NCBI RefSeq assembly: GCF_000503775.1
Contig: NZ_KI629782.1
Coordinates: 1,996,579 to 2,060,578 of the forward strand
Length of the DNA: 64,000 nucleotides
Direction of reading: 5' to 3'
Source of the DNA: Brevibacillus panacihumi W25
Lineage (GTDB): Bacteria > Bacillota > Bacilli > Brevibacillales > Brevibacillaceae
Under the pieces are notes generated by a model that worked only from the letters and a program-made list of their open reading frames with translations, searched no databases and had not been told where the DNA came from. Below, piece after piece: positions 21,360 to 28,698 of this stretch. A program made the position numbers and the translations under genes. Within the stretch, counting starts at the first letter, position 1. Each line of letters opens with the position of its first letter.

Positions 21360-21384
21360 CTGTCCTTGTCAGCCTCTCTGGACT
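21360..21384 (-). promoter_or_regulatory. PyrR-binding RNA element in the codBA leader
   Basis: The leader RNA contains AGUCCAGAGAGGCU followed by GACAAGGACAG. This matches the PyrR-binding loop of B. subtilis pyr operon leaders (UCCAGAGAGGCU core closed by GUCC/GGAC). A terminator follows about 60 nt downstream, then codB. PyrR with UMP should stabilise this hairpin and favour termination. The match is by recognition, not by folding calculation. Confidence 0.8.
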
Positions 21385-21446
21385 GAATTAAAGGTACCAG
21401 TATTTAATTAGGTTAAATTATTGCATAAAAATGTTTGGCTGTCATC

Positions 21447-22373
21447 TTAAAGTTTTTGGTTATGCGGGATTATTTCATAAAGCGAAGAAATCAATGGAAC
21501 CCCAGAGCGTAAGACACTTTTTAGCTTATCAGGATTCAAAACAGCATACATGTTCACGATCCGATTATTTTGAATATCGAAGGAAATCGTAGCAAAGAGT
21601 TGCTCACCTGCATAAAACACCAATCCGGGCTGGGCATTCATCTCGCAAAGCTGAAAAGTGAAATCAGCAGGGAACTCCGGGAAAATACCGATAAAGAAAC
21701 GAGCGATTCGATCATGGCCATACAGCGGACGCAAAGGGGCTTTCACTTTGCCTCCACCATCCATATATAGGATCGTGTCCGAAGTCAGCGTTTCGAGCAG
21801 TATTTTCATATCCCCACTCAAAAGGGCTTGCGCGAACTGTTCAATCACATGGGTTGTCTCCCGCTCCATGCCGACATTCACTTGAGGAATTTCGCCCAAG
21901 CTCCTTTTGGCACGACGGAAGATTTGCCTGCAGTTTGTAGGGCTTTTGTCGACTATCTCCGCTATTTCCTCATATTCGTATTGAAGTACCTCTCGCAACA
22001 GAAAGACAACCCGCTCGGTCCATGAAAGCTGCTGAATCAAGAGCAAGTACGCCATCGAAATCGTTTCTTTCCGTATATATCCTTCCAAAGGGTCGATTGG
22101 TCCGTTCCCCTCACTCATAATCGGTTCCGGAAGCCAAGGTCCTACATACGCTTCACGATGCTTGCTTTGCGCCCGTAACCGATCTATGCACCGGTTGCTC
22201 ACACTCCGGAACAAATAAGACTTGGGATTCCTCACCATCTCGGATGGAACCTTTTCTATCGAAAGGAACGTTTCTTGAACGATATCTTCAGCATCCATCA
22301 TACTGCCCATCATGCGATAAGCAAGAGAAATGAGCGAAGGCCGCAGACTTTTATACAACTCTTCCACTTCCAC
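21447..22373 (-). CDS. ECF41-type RNA polymerase sigma factor with C-terminal SnoaL-like domain
   Basis: This sigma-70-family factor of about 308 residues has region 2 (LAYRMMGSMMDAEDIVQETF), the YVGPWLPEP motif that marks the ECF41/SigJ group, region 4 (RVVFLLREVLQYEYEEIAEI), and a C-terminal extension of ~120 residues resembling SnoaL/NTF2 folds, which in ECF41 factors regulates activity instead of a separate anti-sigma. I chose the GTG at 22373 because GGGAGGGC sits 11 nt upstream; longer starts would overlap the preceding gene extensively. It overlaps the oxidoreductase gene by 23 bp, an arrangement typical of ECF41 genes, which usually regulate an adjacent oxidoreductase or epimerase. 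Confidence 0.87.
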   Translation of the reverse strand: MEVEELYKSLRPSLISLAYRMMGSMMDAEDIVQETFLSIEKVPSEMVRNPKSYLFRSVSNRCIDRLRAQSKHREAYVGPWLPEPIMSEGNGPIDPLEGYIRKETISMAYLLLIQQLSWTERVVFLLREVLQYEYEEIAEIVDKSPTNCRQIFRRAKRSLGEIPQVNVGMERETTHVIEQFAQALLSGDMKILLETLTSDTILYMDGGGKVKAPLRPLYGHDRIARFFIGIFPEFPADFTFQLCEMNAQPGLVFYAGEQLFATISFDIQNNRIVNMYAVLNPDKLKSVLRSGVPLISSLYEIIPHNQKL

Positions 22374-23676
22374 GGTATGCACGCCCTCCCATGTTGTTAT
22401 ATTCTCGAAGGATCTCCTCGGAAGCCCGCTTCGCGCTGGCAAAAACCGCATCCACTAATACTTCACATCGACCCGTCCAATCCCCGGAAACGTACAATCC
22501 GTGCACTTCCGGGACAGATGGTCCGTAGCGTTTCCCAATTCGATCCATGGAATCAAAATCATGGGCAACCGTAATTTTTGGCAAGAACTGCCTTGCCACA
22601 AGTTCTTTTTGCCATCCCGGTTGAATGAAGTCTAAAGCCCGCTCCAAATGACTTTCGTCGTCTTTGGGATTGTCAGAGCCAAAGCCGATGTCCTTGCAGA
22701 CATGAATAATGGCGGAACCATCTTCACTTGCATCGGAAATGACTGATGGAGTGCTAATAAAGATCGGTTGATCCAAGAAGAAGGTGAAATGACGCTTTGG
22801 ATCATCAGAGTAGGGCAGCTTGCGGAGCGCGACATCTAGACATGCAGCATAGATTGGCTTCGCCCGATCCCGCCACTCCTTGAGCGATGTATGCTCCGCG
22901 TTTTTCACGAGCTTGAAGGTTTCGCCCGGCCCTGCCGCGACGAGGACATATGGGATTTCCAGTGTTTCGCCATCATGAAAACGGATTTTCCTTACTCTAC
23001 CATCATGCTCAATCTCAGATACATGTTTTCCGCACAGAATGGCAACACCTGCTCGGATCGCCTCCTGCCGAAGACTTTCAACCAGTTGGCCCCAACCTCT
23101 ATCTACATATACTACTTGGTTTCCTTTAAATACCAGTTGCAACCTTCTGATCCCAGGAGCAGCTAATAGAAGCTCAGGATAAGGTACAAACGTATTGGTT
23201 CTGCATACAGCGTAAATGAGGTGTCGTATCATGGGATCGCGGATTTCCTTTTCCGCCCATTCCCGAAAACTGATCGGTGGTAAAGCCCTTGTATCGATTT
23301 TCGCTAGTCGTGTCACAAATTGAACGATTTCCAACTTAGCAGAAGCAGATAACAAGTTGGATGTGAGAATCGCGAAAGGATTTCCAGGTAGTTGGAAAAG
23401 TTTGTTATTCCACACGATGCCGCCTTTTGCGGGGACTGTCGCTCCTTTGACCGGGATTCCCAGTTCAGTTAATACCTCCTCAGCAGCCCCCCCTTTATAG
23501 AGCGCATGAAGACCCAAATTCAGCATGGCACCATTCTTTTTTACCGTAACGGAACGACCGCCCAACTGATTTGACTTTTCCAACAAAACTATGGATAAAC
23601 CGGCTTTTGCCAAATAAATCGCACTTGTTAATCCGGAAAGCCCTCCGCCGATTACCGCTGCATCATATGTTCTCAT
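22351..23676 (-). CDS. Phytoene-desaturase-like FAD/NAD(P)-dependent oxidoreductase
   Basis: This 441-residue flavoprotein of the amine oxidase/CrtI superfamily has the N-terminal FAD motif VIGGGLSGLTSAIYLAKAGL, followed by LLEKSNQLGGRSVTVKKNGA, and a C-terminal FAD segment with VHGLYVSGDWTGRCEVLVDA. The substrate is unknown; no carotenoid genes are present. It ends inside the ECF41 sigma gene, so translation of the two is probably coupled. AAGGGGAGAATGGC precedes the ATG. Confidence 0.82.
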   Translation of the reverse strand: MRTYDAAVIGGGLSGLTSAIYLAKAGLSIVLLEKSNQLGGRSVTVKKNGAMLNLGLHALYKGGAAEEVLTELGIPVKGATVPAKGGIVWNNKLFQLPGNPFAILTSNLLSASAKLEIVQFVTRLAKIDTRALPPISFREWAEKEIRDPMIRHLIYAVCRTNTFVPYPELLLAAPGIRRLQLVFKGNQVVYVDRGWGQLVESLRQEAIRAGVAILCGKHVSEIEHDGRVRKIRFHDGETLEIPYVLVAAGPGETFKLVKNAEHTSLKEWRDRAKPIYAACLDVALRKLPYSDDPKRHFTFFLDQPIFISTPSVISDASEDGSAIIHVCKDIGFGSDNPKDDESHLERALDFIQPGWQKELVARQFLPKITVAHDFDSMDRIGKRYGPSVPEVHGLYVSGDWTGRCEVLVDAVFASAKRASEEILREYNNMGGRAYRGSGRVV

Positions 23677-23776
23677 GCCATTCTCCCCTTTTCCTTTTTA
23701 TAAGAAAGACGAAAGGGAGGGAGGGTTTTGTGACAAAATCGTGTTGGTTGGCGACTTACGGTATCTGGTCGTGGGC

Positions 23777-24160
23777 TCAACCGCCCGATCCGTTGACGCC
23801 GAAGGCAATCAAACCGAGCGCAACCGTGTAGAGCATCCAGGCGGGATGACGACCGCGCGTTGCCTTAAAGTTGATGAAAGCGCCATACAGATACGAGCTG
23901 CCAACGAGCAGGCCCGTCACAAGCCTTGCGTCAGGCCCGAACCAGATGGAAGCAATCAAAGCGAGCCCGCCAAGAAACCAGTTGAACGTGCTGAATTGCA
24001 AGAGCCATGACACGATCCATCTGACTCTTGCCTCGGCAAATAAAGACTCCGCACTCGCCAACGGCCTGACCATGAGCCGCTGGATCAGAATGCCGTGTAC
24101 CAGCGCCACGCCGCTTCCGATGATTCCAGCCACTACTAAGGCTACATCATGCCCATTCAT
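23777..24160 (-). CDS. Four-helix integral membrane protein of unknown function
   Basis: About 127 residues with four clear hydrophobic segments and short charged loops. I do not recognise the family. I chose the ATG at 24160 because AGGGAGG precedes it by 9 nt; an ATG two codons upstream is too close to that site. It lies within the co-directional run from the ArsA-like ATPase to the ECF41 sigma factor, with 100 bp before the next gene. Confidence 0.6.
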   Translation of the reverse strand: MNGHDVALVVAGIIGSGVALVHGILIQRLMVRPLASAESLFAEARVRWIVSWLLQFSTFNWFLGGLALIASIWFGPDARLVTGLLVGSSYLYGAFINFKATRGRHPAWMLYTVALGLIAFGVNGSGG

Positions 24161-24256
24161 GTCCATGCACCTCCCTAGATTTGTGTTCCCGATCAACTAA
24201 GATGTCACCGTCTGAACAAGCAAAGACCATTACGTAACATCTTAGGAAGGAACGCC

Positions 24257-24940
24257 TTAAAAAAAGCTTAATTTTTCGACAAAGTCAAACACGATGGCTG
24301 CTACAAAAATCGCAGTAACGAGGATTGTTAAAAACAAGAAAAGGAGTGTGCCGCATTTCAAAGCAGAAAGCGAAACGTCTCTCGCTTGTGCATAATGCGC
24401 TGCCGACAAGCCAGCCAATACTCCCATGATGAAAAACCATGGTTGGTACACGAACAAGTCCCATAATGCATCGATACGCATATCCACTTCGCCGCTAAAT
24501 GTCGGCATTTTCAAATTTATGAAGCCAGCCAAAAAGAGGACTCTTGTAATGATTCCGGCTGCTCCATGAGCGAGTAAAAAGACAGAGCAGAGAAGGGTGG
24601 GGAATAACAGAAATCCCCGGTAGATACTGACTCCGCCGAGCCATGGTATCCATGAAGGGACAACCTTCCCCCAAGGTTTAACGAGTCCTAATAAGACAAA
24701 TCCGCACAACATGATGATTACACCCACGACATAGCTTGCTATATAGATACCGCCAGTGGTATCAACAATCGGAGCCGAAAGACCGATTGTTCCTCCTGCG
24801 GCCTGATAGAATCGGACAAAGACCGCATACAGGAGGGCCCAGACGCAACCCGCATAAGCCGCCCATCCTGACGTCTTTGTAAAGTGGGCGTAGGCTTTCC
24901 ACCCACTAGGTAACGACGAATCGAGATTGTGATTCACCAC
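24257..24940 (-). CDS. DUF3995-like integral membrane protein
   Basis: About 227 residues with six to seven hydrophobic helices. A motif around VKPWGKVVPSWIPWLGG resembles DUF3995 membrane proteins. The start is probably a GTG at 24940, placed 5 nt after AAGAGGG; the open frame extends further upstream but without a ribosome binding site and into the neighbouring gene's end region. Function unknown. It lies in the MarR/ArsA/ECF41 cluster. Confidence 0.6.
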   Translation of the reverse strand: MVNHNLDSSLPSGWKAYAHFTKTSGWAAYAGCVWALLYAVFVRFYQAAGGTIGLSAPIVDTTGGIYIASYVVGVIIMLCGFVLLGLVKPWGKVVPSWIPWLGGVSIYRGFLLFPTLLCSVFLLAHGAAGIITRVLFLAGFINLKMPTFSGEVDMRIDALWDLFVYQPWFFIMGVLAGLSAAHYAQARDVSLSALKCGTLLFLFLTILVTAIFVAAIVFDFVEKLSFF

Positions 24941-24980
24941 ATAGCACCCTCTTATTTGATTTGGCAATCGACTGTCCCAT

Positions 24981-25340
24981 TCACTTTCGCAATAAGAGCC
25001 ACGCCTGAGGCAAGCCAAGCCAAAAACCCGAAGTCGGCATCACGATAACCCCGATCAAGCAGAAGGCAAATAGCATCCAGCCGAGAGAAACAGGCGGGGC
25101 AATCCCTTTCTTTTTCATGAGCCAATCCACCGTATAGCCGAAAAGAATCAGCATGAAGCCGAGCATCAAGAACCAGAATGCGGTTGCGCGATCCCATTGC
25201 CCATTCCCCACCGTATCCCATAGACCCTCAGCAACCATTGGCTGCAGTTGTGTCATGAATCCAACCAGCCCCAAGATATTATGAAACAATCCGGTCAGCA
25301 TAAGCGTCAGCCCGACATGACGTTTGATCCCACTCACCAT
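24981..25340 (-). CDS. DUF6463-like small membrane protein
   Basis: A 119-residue protein with four hydrophobic helices. The GNGQWDRATAFWFLMLGFML segment and the overall layout resemble DUF6463 membrane proteins, often found near TetR/MarR regulators. GAGAGGATGAGG precedes the ATG. It is 22 bp downstream of the 61-residue gene and about 40 bp upstream of the DUF3995-like gene, so it is probably part of the same transcript. Function unknown. Confidence 0.6.
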   Translation of the reverse strand: MVSGIKRHVGLTLMLTGLFHNILGLVGFMTQLQPMVAEGLWDTVGNGQWDRATAFWFLMLGFMLILFGYTVDWLMKKKGIAPPVSLGWMLFAFCLIGVIVMPTSGFWLGLPQAWLLLRK

Positions 25341-25362
25341 CTATTCCTCATCCTCTCTCGAT

Positions 25363-25548
25363 TTATGAAATATCAATTTTGCGTGCGCATGGCGTGCTGC
25401 TTGGTTCCTCTAACAAGTCAATGAGGCTGTCGATGACCGCACGAGAAGCCAGCAGCCCTTCCTTAACGGTGTTTCTTGCATGCTTCCCCGCCTGGTGTTG
25501 CTTCAAATGTTCCAACAGCCGTTCTATTCGAAGCTCATCGCTTCTCAT
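25363..25548 (-). CDS. Small hypothetical protein coupled to the ArsA-like ATPase
   Basis: A 61-residue, charged, helical and soluble protein with no family I recognise. Its ATG overlaps the TGA of the ArsA-like gene (4-bp ATGA overlap), which is good evidence that it is a real translated gene and translationally coupled. The 22-bp gap to the next gene continues the operon. Confidence 0.6.
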   Translation of the reverse strand: MRSDELRIERLLEHLKQHQAGKHARNTVKEGLLASRAVIDSLIDLLEEPSSTPCARKIDIS

Positions 25549-26738
25549 TGCTCTTCATTCCCTTCTGCCAGATTTCGCTCCCCAAAACGGATGAGAAGCC
25601 GGTCCTCTGAAAACTTCGCACCTGTAACCTGCCGGCCTATAAGCGGTCTTGGCAAAATCACCTTCCGCTTGTAGGCACCTGCGTTTACCGTCAGTTCGTC
25701 GCCCGTCTGCGTTAAATCCAAATCCGACTTCTCCACAAAGGGAATCGACAGTTCCAGAACCATTCCGCCATCCTCTTCTCGGATCTTTTCTGTTCTGCCT
25801 CGATAAAGAATAGTGGAAGGATTCTGATCTTTAAAAACGATATCCGCCAATTCTTCGAGAACAGGCAATCCGATGACTTCCTTTGGCATCATGGGCGCTT
25901 TGAGAATCGGCAGCGGCTGGAAGTTCATGATAATTTCCTCTTCATATTTCTTTTGAATGTCCCGCCAGTATGCGAAAAATCCTTCTCCCGCCTCATTCGG
26001 CAGCACCCGATTCACGATGACCGCATCCGTATTGAATCCGAATAAATTCAAGTACGTGAAGGATCGTTTCGCTTCGGCAAGCACCATCTTCTCGGGGTTC
26101 AGCACCAGTCTCACCGATGTCATCTCCGGGTCCAGAACGATCCGTTGCAGTTCCTCCAAGCTGCGTGCCAATTGCTCAACGCTGTCAAGCACATCATCTG
26201 AGGGAAGATCTACGTTGTTGATGAACTTGGCGACCGGCCGAACGAGCTTGATCAGCCTGCGTTCGTTCGGAAACATTTTTTCAAGCCACCAGTTCAATAC
26301 ATTTGGATAGCTGAGCAACCGCAGCGTCTCTCCGGTCGGGGCGCAATCAACGACGATCACATCATAGTTTCCGCTTTGCGTGTGTTCCTTGATTTGCAAT
26401 AAGCTGAACAGCTCTTCCATGCCTGGAAACACGAGCATTTCCTCCGTGGCAATATCGGTAAGCTGTGCTTTGTCGAGCAATGCGGTTAGCCAACCTTGGA
26501 CAATTCCCCAATTTTTCTCCGTCTCCCGCAGGCTGTTCACTTCCTGCCCCCATAAGTTTTCACTGATGGAGACTGGCTCCGGCCCGATCCGCATGTCCAG
26601 TGAATCCGCTAAACTATGTGCTGCGTCAGTGCTAAGAATGAGCGTTCGTTTCCCCTGCTTTGCCATTTTCACCGCTGTCGCTGCGGCTATACTCGTCTTG
26701 CCGACGCCGCCTTTACCCGTGTAGATGATGATTCTCAT
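25545..26738 (-). CDS. ArsA/Get3-like ATPase with C-terminal HSP20-like domain
   Basis: A deviant-Walker P-loop ATPase of about 397 residues. It has IIYTGKGGVGKTSIAAATAV at the N-terminus, STDAAHSLADSLD (switch I), VVDCAPTGETLRLLSYP (switch II) and a C-terminal beta-rich segment resembling the ArsA_HSP20 domain. It is a single-domain-copy ArsA. No ArsB, ArsR or ArsD genes are near, so arsenite export is doubtful. In this context it may act as a membrane-protein targeting or metallochaperone-like ATPase, but that is a guess. The ATG at 26738 has AGGAG 8 nt upstream. A MarR operator copy lies 16 bp before the start. Confidence 0.85.
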   Translation of the reverse strand: MRIIIYTGKGGVGKTSIAAATAVKMAKQGKRTLILSTDAAHSLADSLDMRIGPEPVSISENLWGQEVNSLRETEKNWGIVQGWLTALLDKAQLTDIATEEMLVFPGMEELFSLLQIKEHTQSGNYDVIVVDCAPTGETLRLLSYPNVLNWWLEKMFPNERRLIKLVRPVAKFINNVDLPSDDVLDSVEQLARSLEELQRIVLDPEMTSVRLVLNPEKMVLAEAKRSFTYLNLFGFNTDAVIVNRVLPNEAGEGFFAYWRDIQKKYEEEIIMNFQPLPILKAPMMPKEVIGLPVLEELADIVFKDQNPSTILYRGRTEKIREEDGGMVLELSIPFVEKSDLDLTQTGDELTVNAGAYKRKVILPRPLIGRQVTGAKFSEDRLLIRFGERNLAEGNEEQ

Positions 26739-26753
26739 AACCATTGCTCCTTT

Positions 26754-26772
26754 TAGTACGATTTCGTAGTAA
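26754..26772. promoter_or_regulatory. MarR-type operator copy 1 (before the ArsA-like gene)
   Basis: TAGTACGATTTCGTAGTAA, a near-palindrome with the core TACGAnnTCGTA pattern seen in two further copies upstream of marR. It lies immediately before the ArsA-like gene, suggesting that this gene has its own regulated promoter or that the site acts as a roadblock. Confidence 0.65.
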
Positions 26773-26802
26773 ATACGGAAATGAAGAGACCGTTTGGATC
26801 GG

Positions 26803-27279
26803 TCACTCGTCGATATTGATCTTTACCGGACGGTTCTTTATCTCCTGAAGCTTTACAGGTTCTTCGTCCTGGAATACTTTGATGGCCTTAAACGAAAGTA
26901 GCGTAAATTGCTCCATCTCTTCCGGCGTAAACGCCGCCTCCAGCTTGCCCAGCATCGCCAGCATGATGCGCTCCCATTCTTTCGCAAGTCGAAGACCCTC
27001 TTGTGTGAGCATCACGAGCTTGACCCGTTGGTCTTTTGGAGATGTCGCTCGGGCGATATAGCCTTTTCGCTCTAGCCGCTTCGCAATACTTGTCATCGAA
27101 CTCAGCGGCGCCCCCATCTCGGCCGCCAATTCCGTCATCGTCAGGTCCCCTCGAAAGAGCAGAATAAGCAGCGTCGCCAGATCCGAACGCGTCACTTTCT
27201 GTTCAAGCTGCAACATGTCGGTCATAAATGCGAATGGGCGCAAACCGGTCTTGAGAAACAGATCATATAACTGATGCAT
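26803..27279 (-). CDS. MarR family transcriptional regulator
   Basis: A 158-residue winged-helix repressor. The recognition region MTELAAEMGAPLSSMTSIAK, followed by RLERKGYIARATSPKDQRVK, is the classic MarR DNA-binding motif and wing. AAAAAGGAGCTGCC precedes the ATG. Two copies of a 19-bp near-palindrome lie just upstream of its start and a third lies between it and the ArsA-like gene. It therefore probably represses itself and the cluster downstream. The inducer is unknown. Confidence 0.9.
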   Translation of the reverse strand: MHQLYDLFLKTGLRPFAFMTDMLQLEQKVTRSDLATLLILLFRGDLTMTELAAEMGAPLSSMTSIAKRLERKGYIARATSPKDQRVKLVMLTQEGLRLAKEWERIMLAMLGKLEAAFTPEEMEQFTLLSFKAIKVFQDEEPVKLQEIKNRPVKINIDE

Positions 27280-27295
27280 ACCGGCAGCTCCTTTT

Positions 27296-27314
27296 TAGTA
27301 CGAATTCGTAGTAA
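27296..27314. promoter_or_regulatory. MarR-type operator copy 2
   Basis: TAGTACGAATTCGTAGTAA, with a perfect TACGAATTCGTA centre, 17 bp upstream of the marR start codon. Confidence 0.7.
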
Positions 27315-27330
27315 GTGTTTGAATCCAATT

Positions 27331-27349
27331 TAGTACGTTTTCGTAGTAA
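27331..27349. promoter_or_regulatory. MarR-type operator copy 3
   Basis: TAGTACGTTTTCGTAGTAA, 35 bp upstream of copy 2 and on the same helical phase within about half a turn. The spacing suggests two dimers bound in tandem at the marR promoter. Confidence 0.65.
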
Positions 27350-27415
27350 TGTCAACTCGATTATTTTTAGAGCGATACTGTCTCATCTCTTCCCTGCATG
27401 CTCGATGTCGTGTTC

Positions 27416-28186
27416 TCATCGTTTTGTAAGTGCGATTCTAAAGCCAAGGTCATCTACCTTGAAATCAGGCATGCTTTTCCTTCTAATCGTAGAACCACAA
27501 TTGTTTTCAACTTCAGCCCAGCTGCCTCCCCGGAAGACTCTATAATTCCCATATCGTTCAGTATCATATAGATCCCAGCACCATTCCCAAACATTGCCAA
27601 TCATATCGTAAAGCCCCCATGGATTAGGAAGCAGTTTTCCAACTTGTTGAGCTAATCCATTGGAGTTTTCTTGATACCATGCAATCTTATCAATTCTTTC
27701 ATACCGATATCCCTTGGTTCCCGCTTTGCACGCATACTGCCATTCAGCGTCTGATAGCAGTCGAAAGCCATTGGCGTTTTTGTTATATATCGTGTTCTCA
27801 CTTTCATTTGTGATTGTGTAGCATTCAGTCCTGCCAAGTATTCTGGACAATGCGTTACAAAATTCAAGCGAATCTAACCACGAAACCTCCGTAATTGGCA
27901 GGTTATTCACATTCGGTTCTACTTCTTCTTCATGCATGACAAAATGATACAACTGCTGTGTTACCGGATACTTCATTACATAGAATGGTTCGATCGTTTC
28001 AGTCCATGTAATAACTTTTTTATCACTTCCTCTTCCAGGATCTGATAACGTGTAATCAGAGCTAAGCCATTTATTCATATTAATATAATCGCGTAATTCA
28101 ACGGTTCCACCTTCTATTGGTACCATCAAATTCATTAGATCTTTTAGAAAAAGCTCTCTGTCACTTCCGTGCTTTCCGATTATCAT
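27416..28186 (-). CDS. Formylglycine-generating-enzyme (SUMF1/FGE-sulfatase) domain protein
   Basis: A 256-residue protein with the FGE-sulfatase fold: YPVTQQLYHFVMHEEEV, LPITEVSWLDSLEFCNALSR, FRLLSDAEWQYACKAGTKG, NPWGLYDMIGNVWEWCWDLY and RVFRGGSWAEV. AGGAGGTCAAT precedes the ATG. No sulfatase gene is nearby. In bacteria this domain is also used in peptide-modifying and reverse-transcriptase-linked (diversity-generating) proteins, but no such partner is seen. It stands alone, about 100 bp upstream of the marR region; its role is unknown. Confidence 0.8.
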   Translation of the reverse strand: MIIGKHGSDRELFLKDLMNLMVPIEGGTVELRDYINMNKWLSSDYTLSDPGRGSDKKVITWTETIEPFYVMKYPVTQQLYHFVMHEEEVEPNVNNLPITEVSWLDSLEFCNALSRILGRTECYTITNESENTIYNKNANGFRLLSDAEWQYACKAGTKGYRYERIDKIAWYQENSNGLAQQVGKLLPNPWGLYDMIGNVWEWCWDLYDTERYGNYRVFRGGSWAEVENNCGSTIRRKSMPDFKVDDLGFRIALTKR

Positions 28187-28698
28187 ATTGACCTCCTGTC
28201 TATTTCAGTATTTGATCTTCTTCCTTAGACTCACCACGCTGTATTCTGAGCTACGGTCACATCTCATCTATTCCTTTGTTCCGTCAAAATAAAGTCTTGT
28301 TCCAACTCCCGCATTTTCTCCATTTTTGACTCCAGTTTTTCAACCAAAACATTATGCTTGTGAGAATAAAATCTTGATACAAAAACAGGGGAGAGGCTTG
28401 ATCCGATTGGATTCCGCTTTTCCCCCGATTTTTTGCTCTGGCGTTCTGGGAAAGGTTTATTTTGTGGTTACATCTTGCTTTGCAAGCAGAGCCACACTCT
28501 CCACATTCCCCGTATGCGGGAACCTGAGTGGTTTTGATTCAATCTGTCATAGATAGCCAAAACCTTGATATATAGGGGATATTAATGCTCTGATATTTAT
28601 CTGTTTGGTTTTGATTTGTTCGTTGATGACGGAGTTCTTCAACAATCCGTCAACAACTTTAATATCGATTTTTCTTAATTGTTATTTACACAAGTTCA
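28187..28698. other. Gap without an intact gene; possible gene remnant and hairpins
   Basis: This 512-bp stretch holds no complete gene. On the minus strand 28264-28467 is open for about 67 codons without a start and ends in a coiled-coil-like segment (VEKLESKMEKMRELEQDF), possibly the tail of a decayed gene. Small hairpins occur (TTCCC/GGGAA near 28510; TGACGGA/TCCGTCA near 28625-28650). The latter lies just past the end of the SMC-like gene and could slow transcription, but no T run follows on the minus strand. Confidence 0.3.

Noticed and set aside
25545..26738. Arsenic resistance operon
   Set aside because: Only the ArsA-like ATPase is present; no arsB, arsC, arsD or arsR is near and the regulator is MarR-type.
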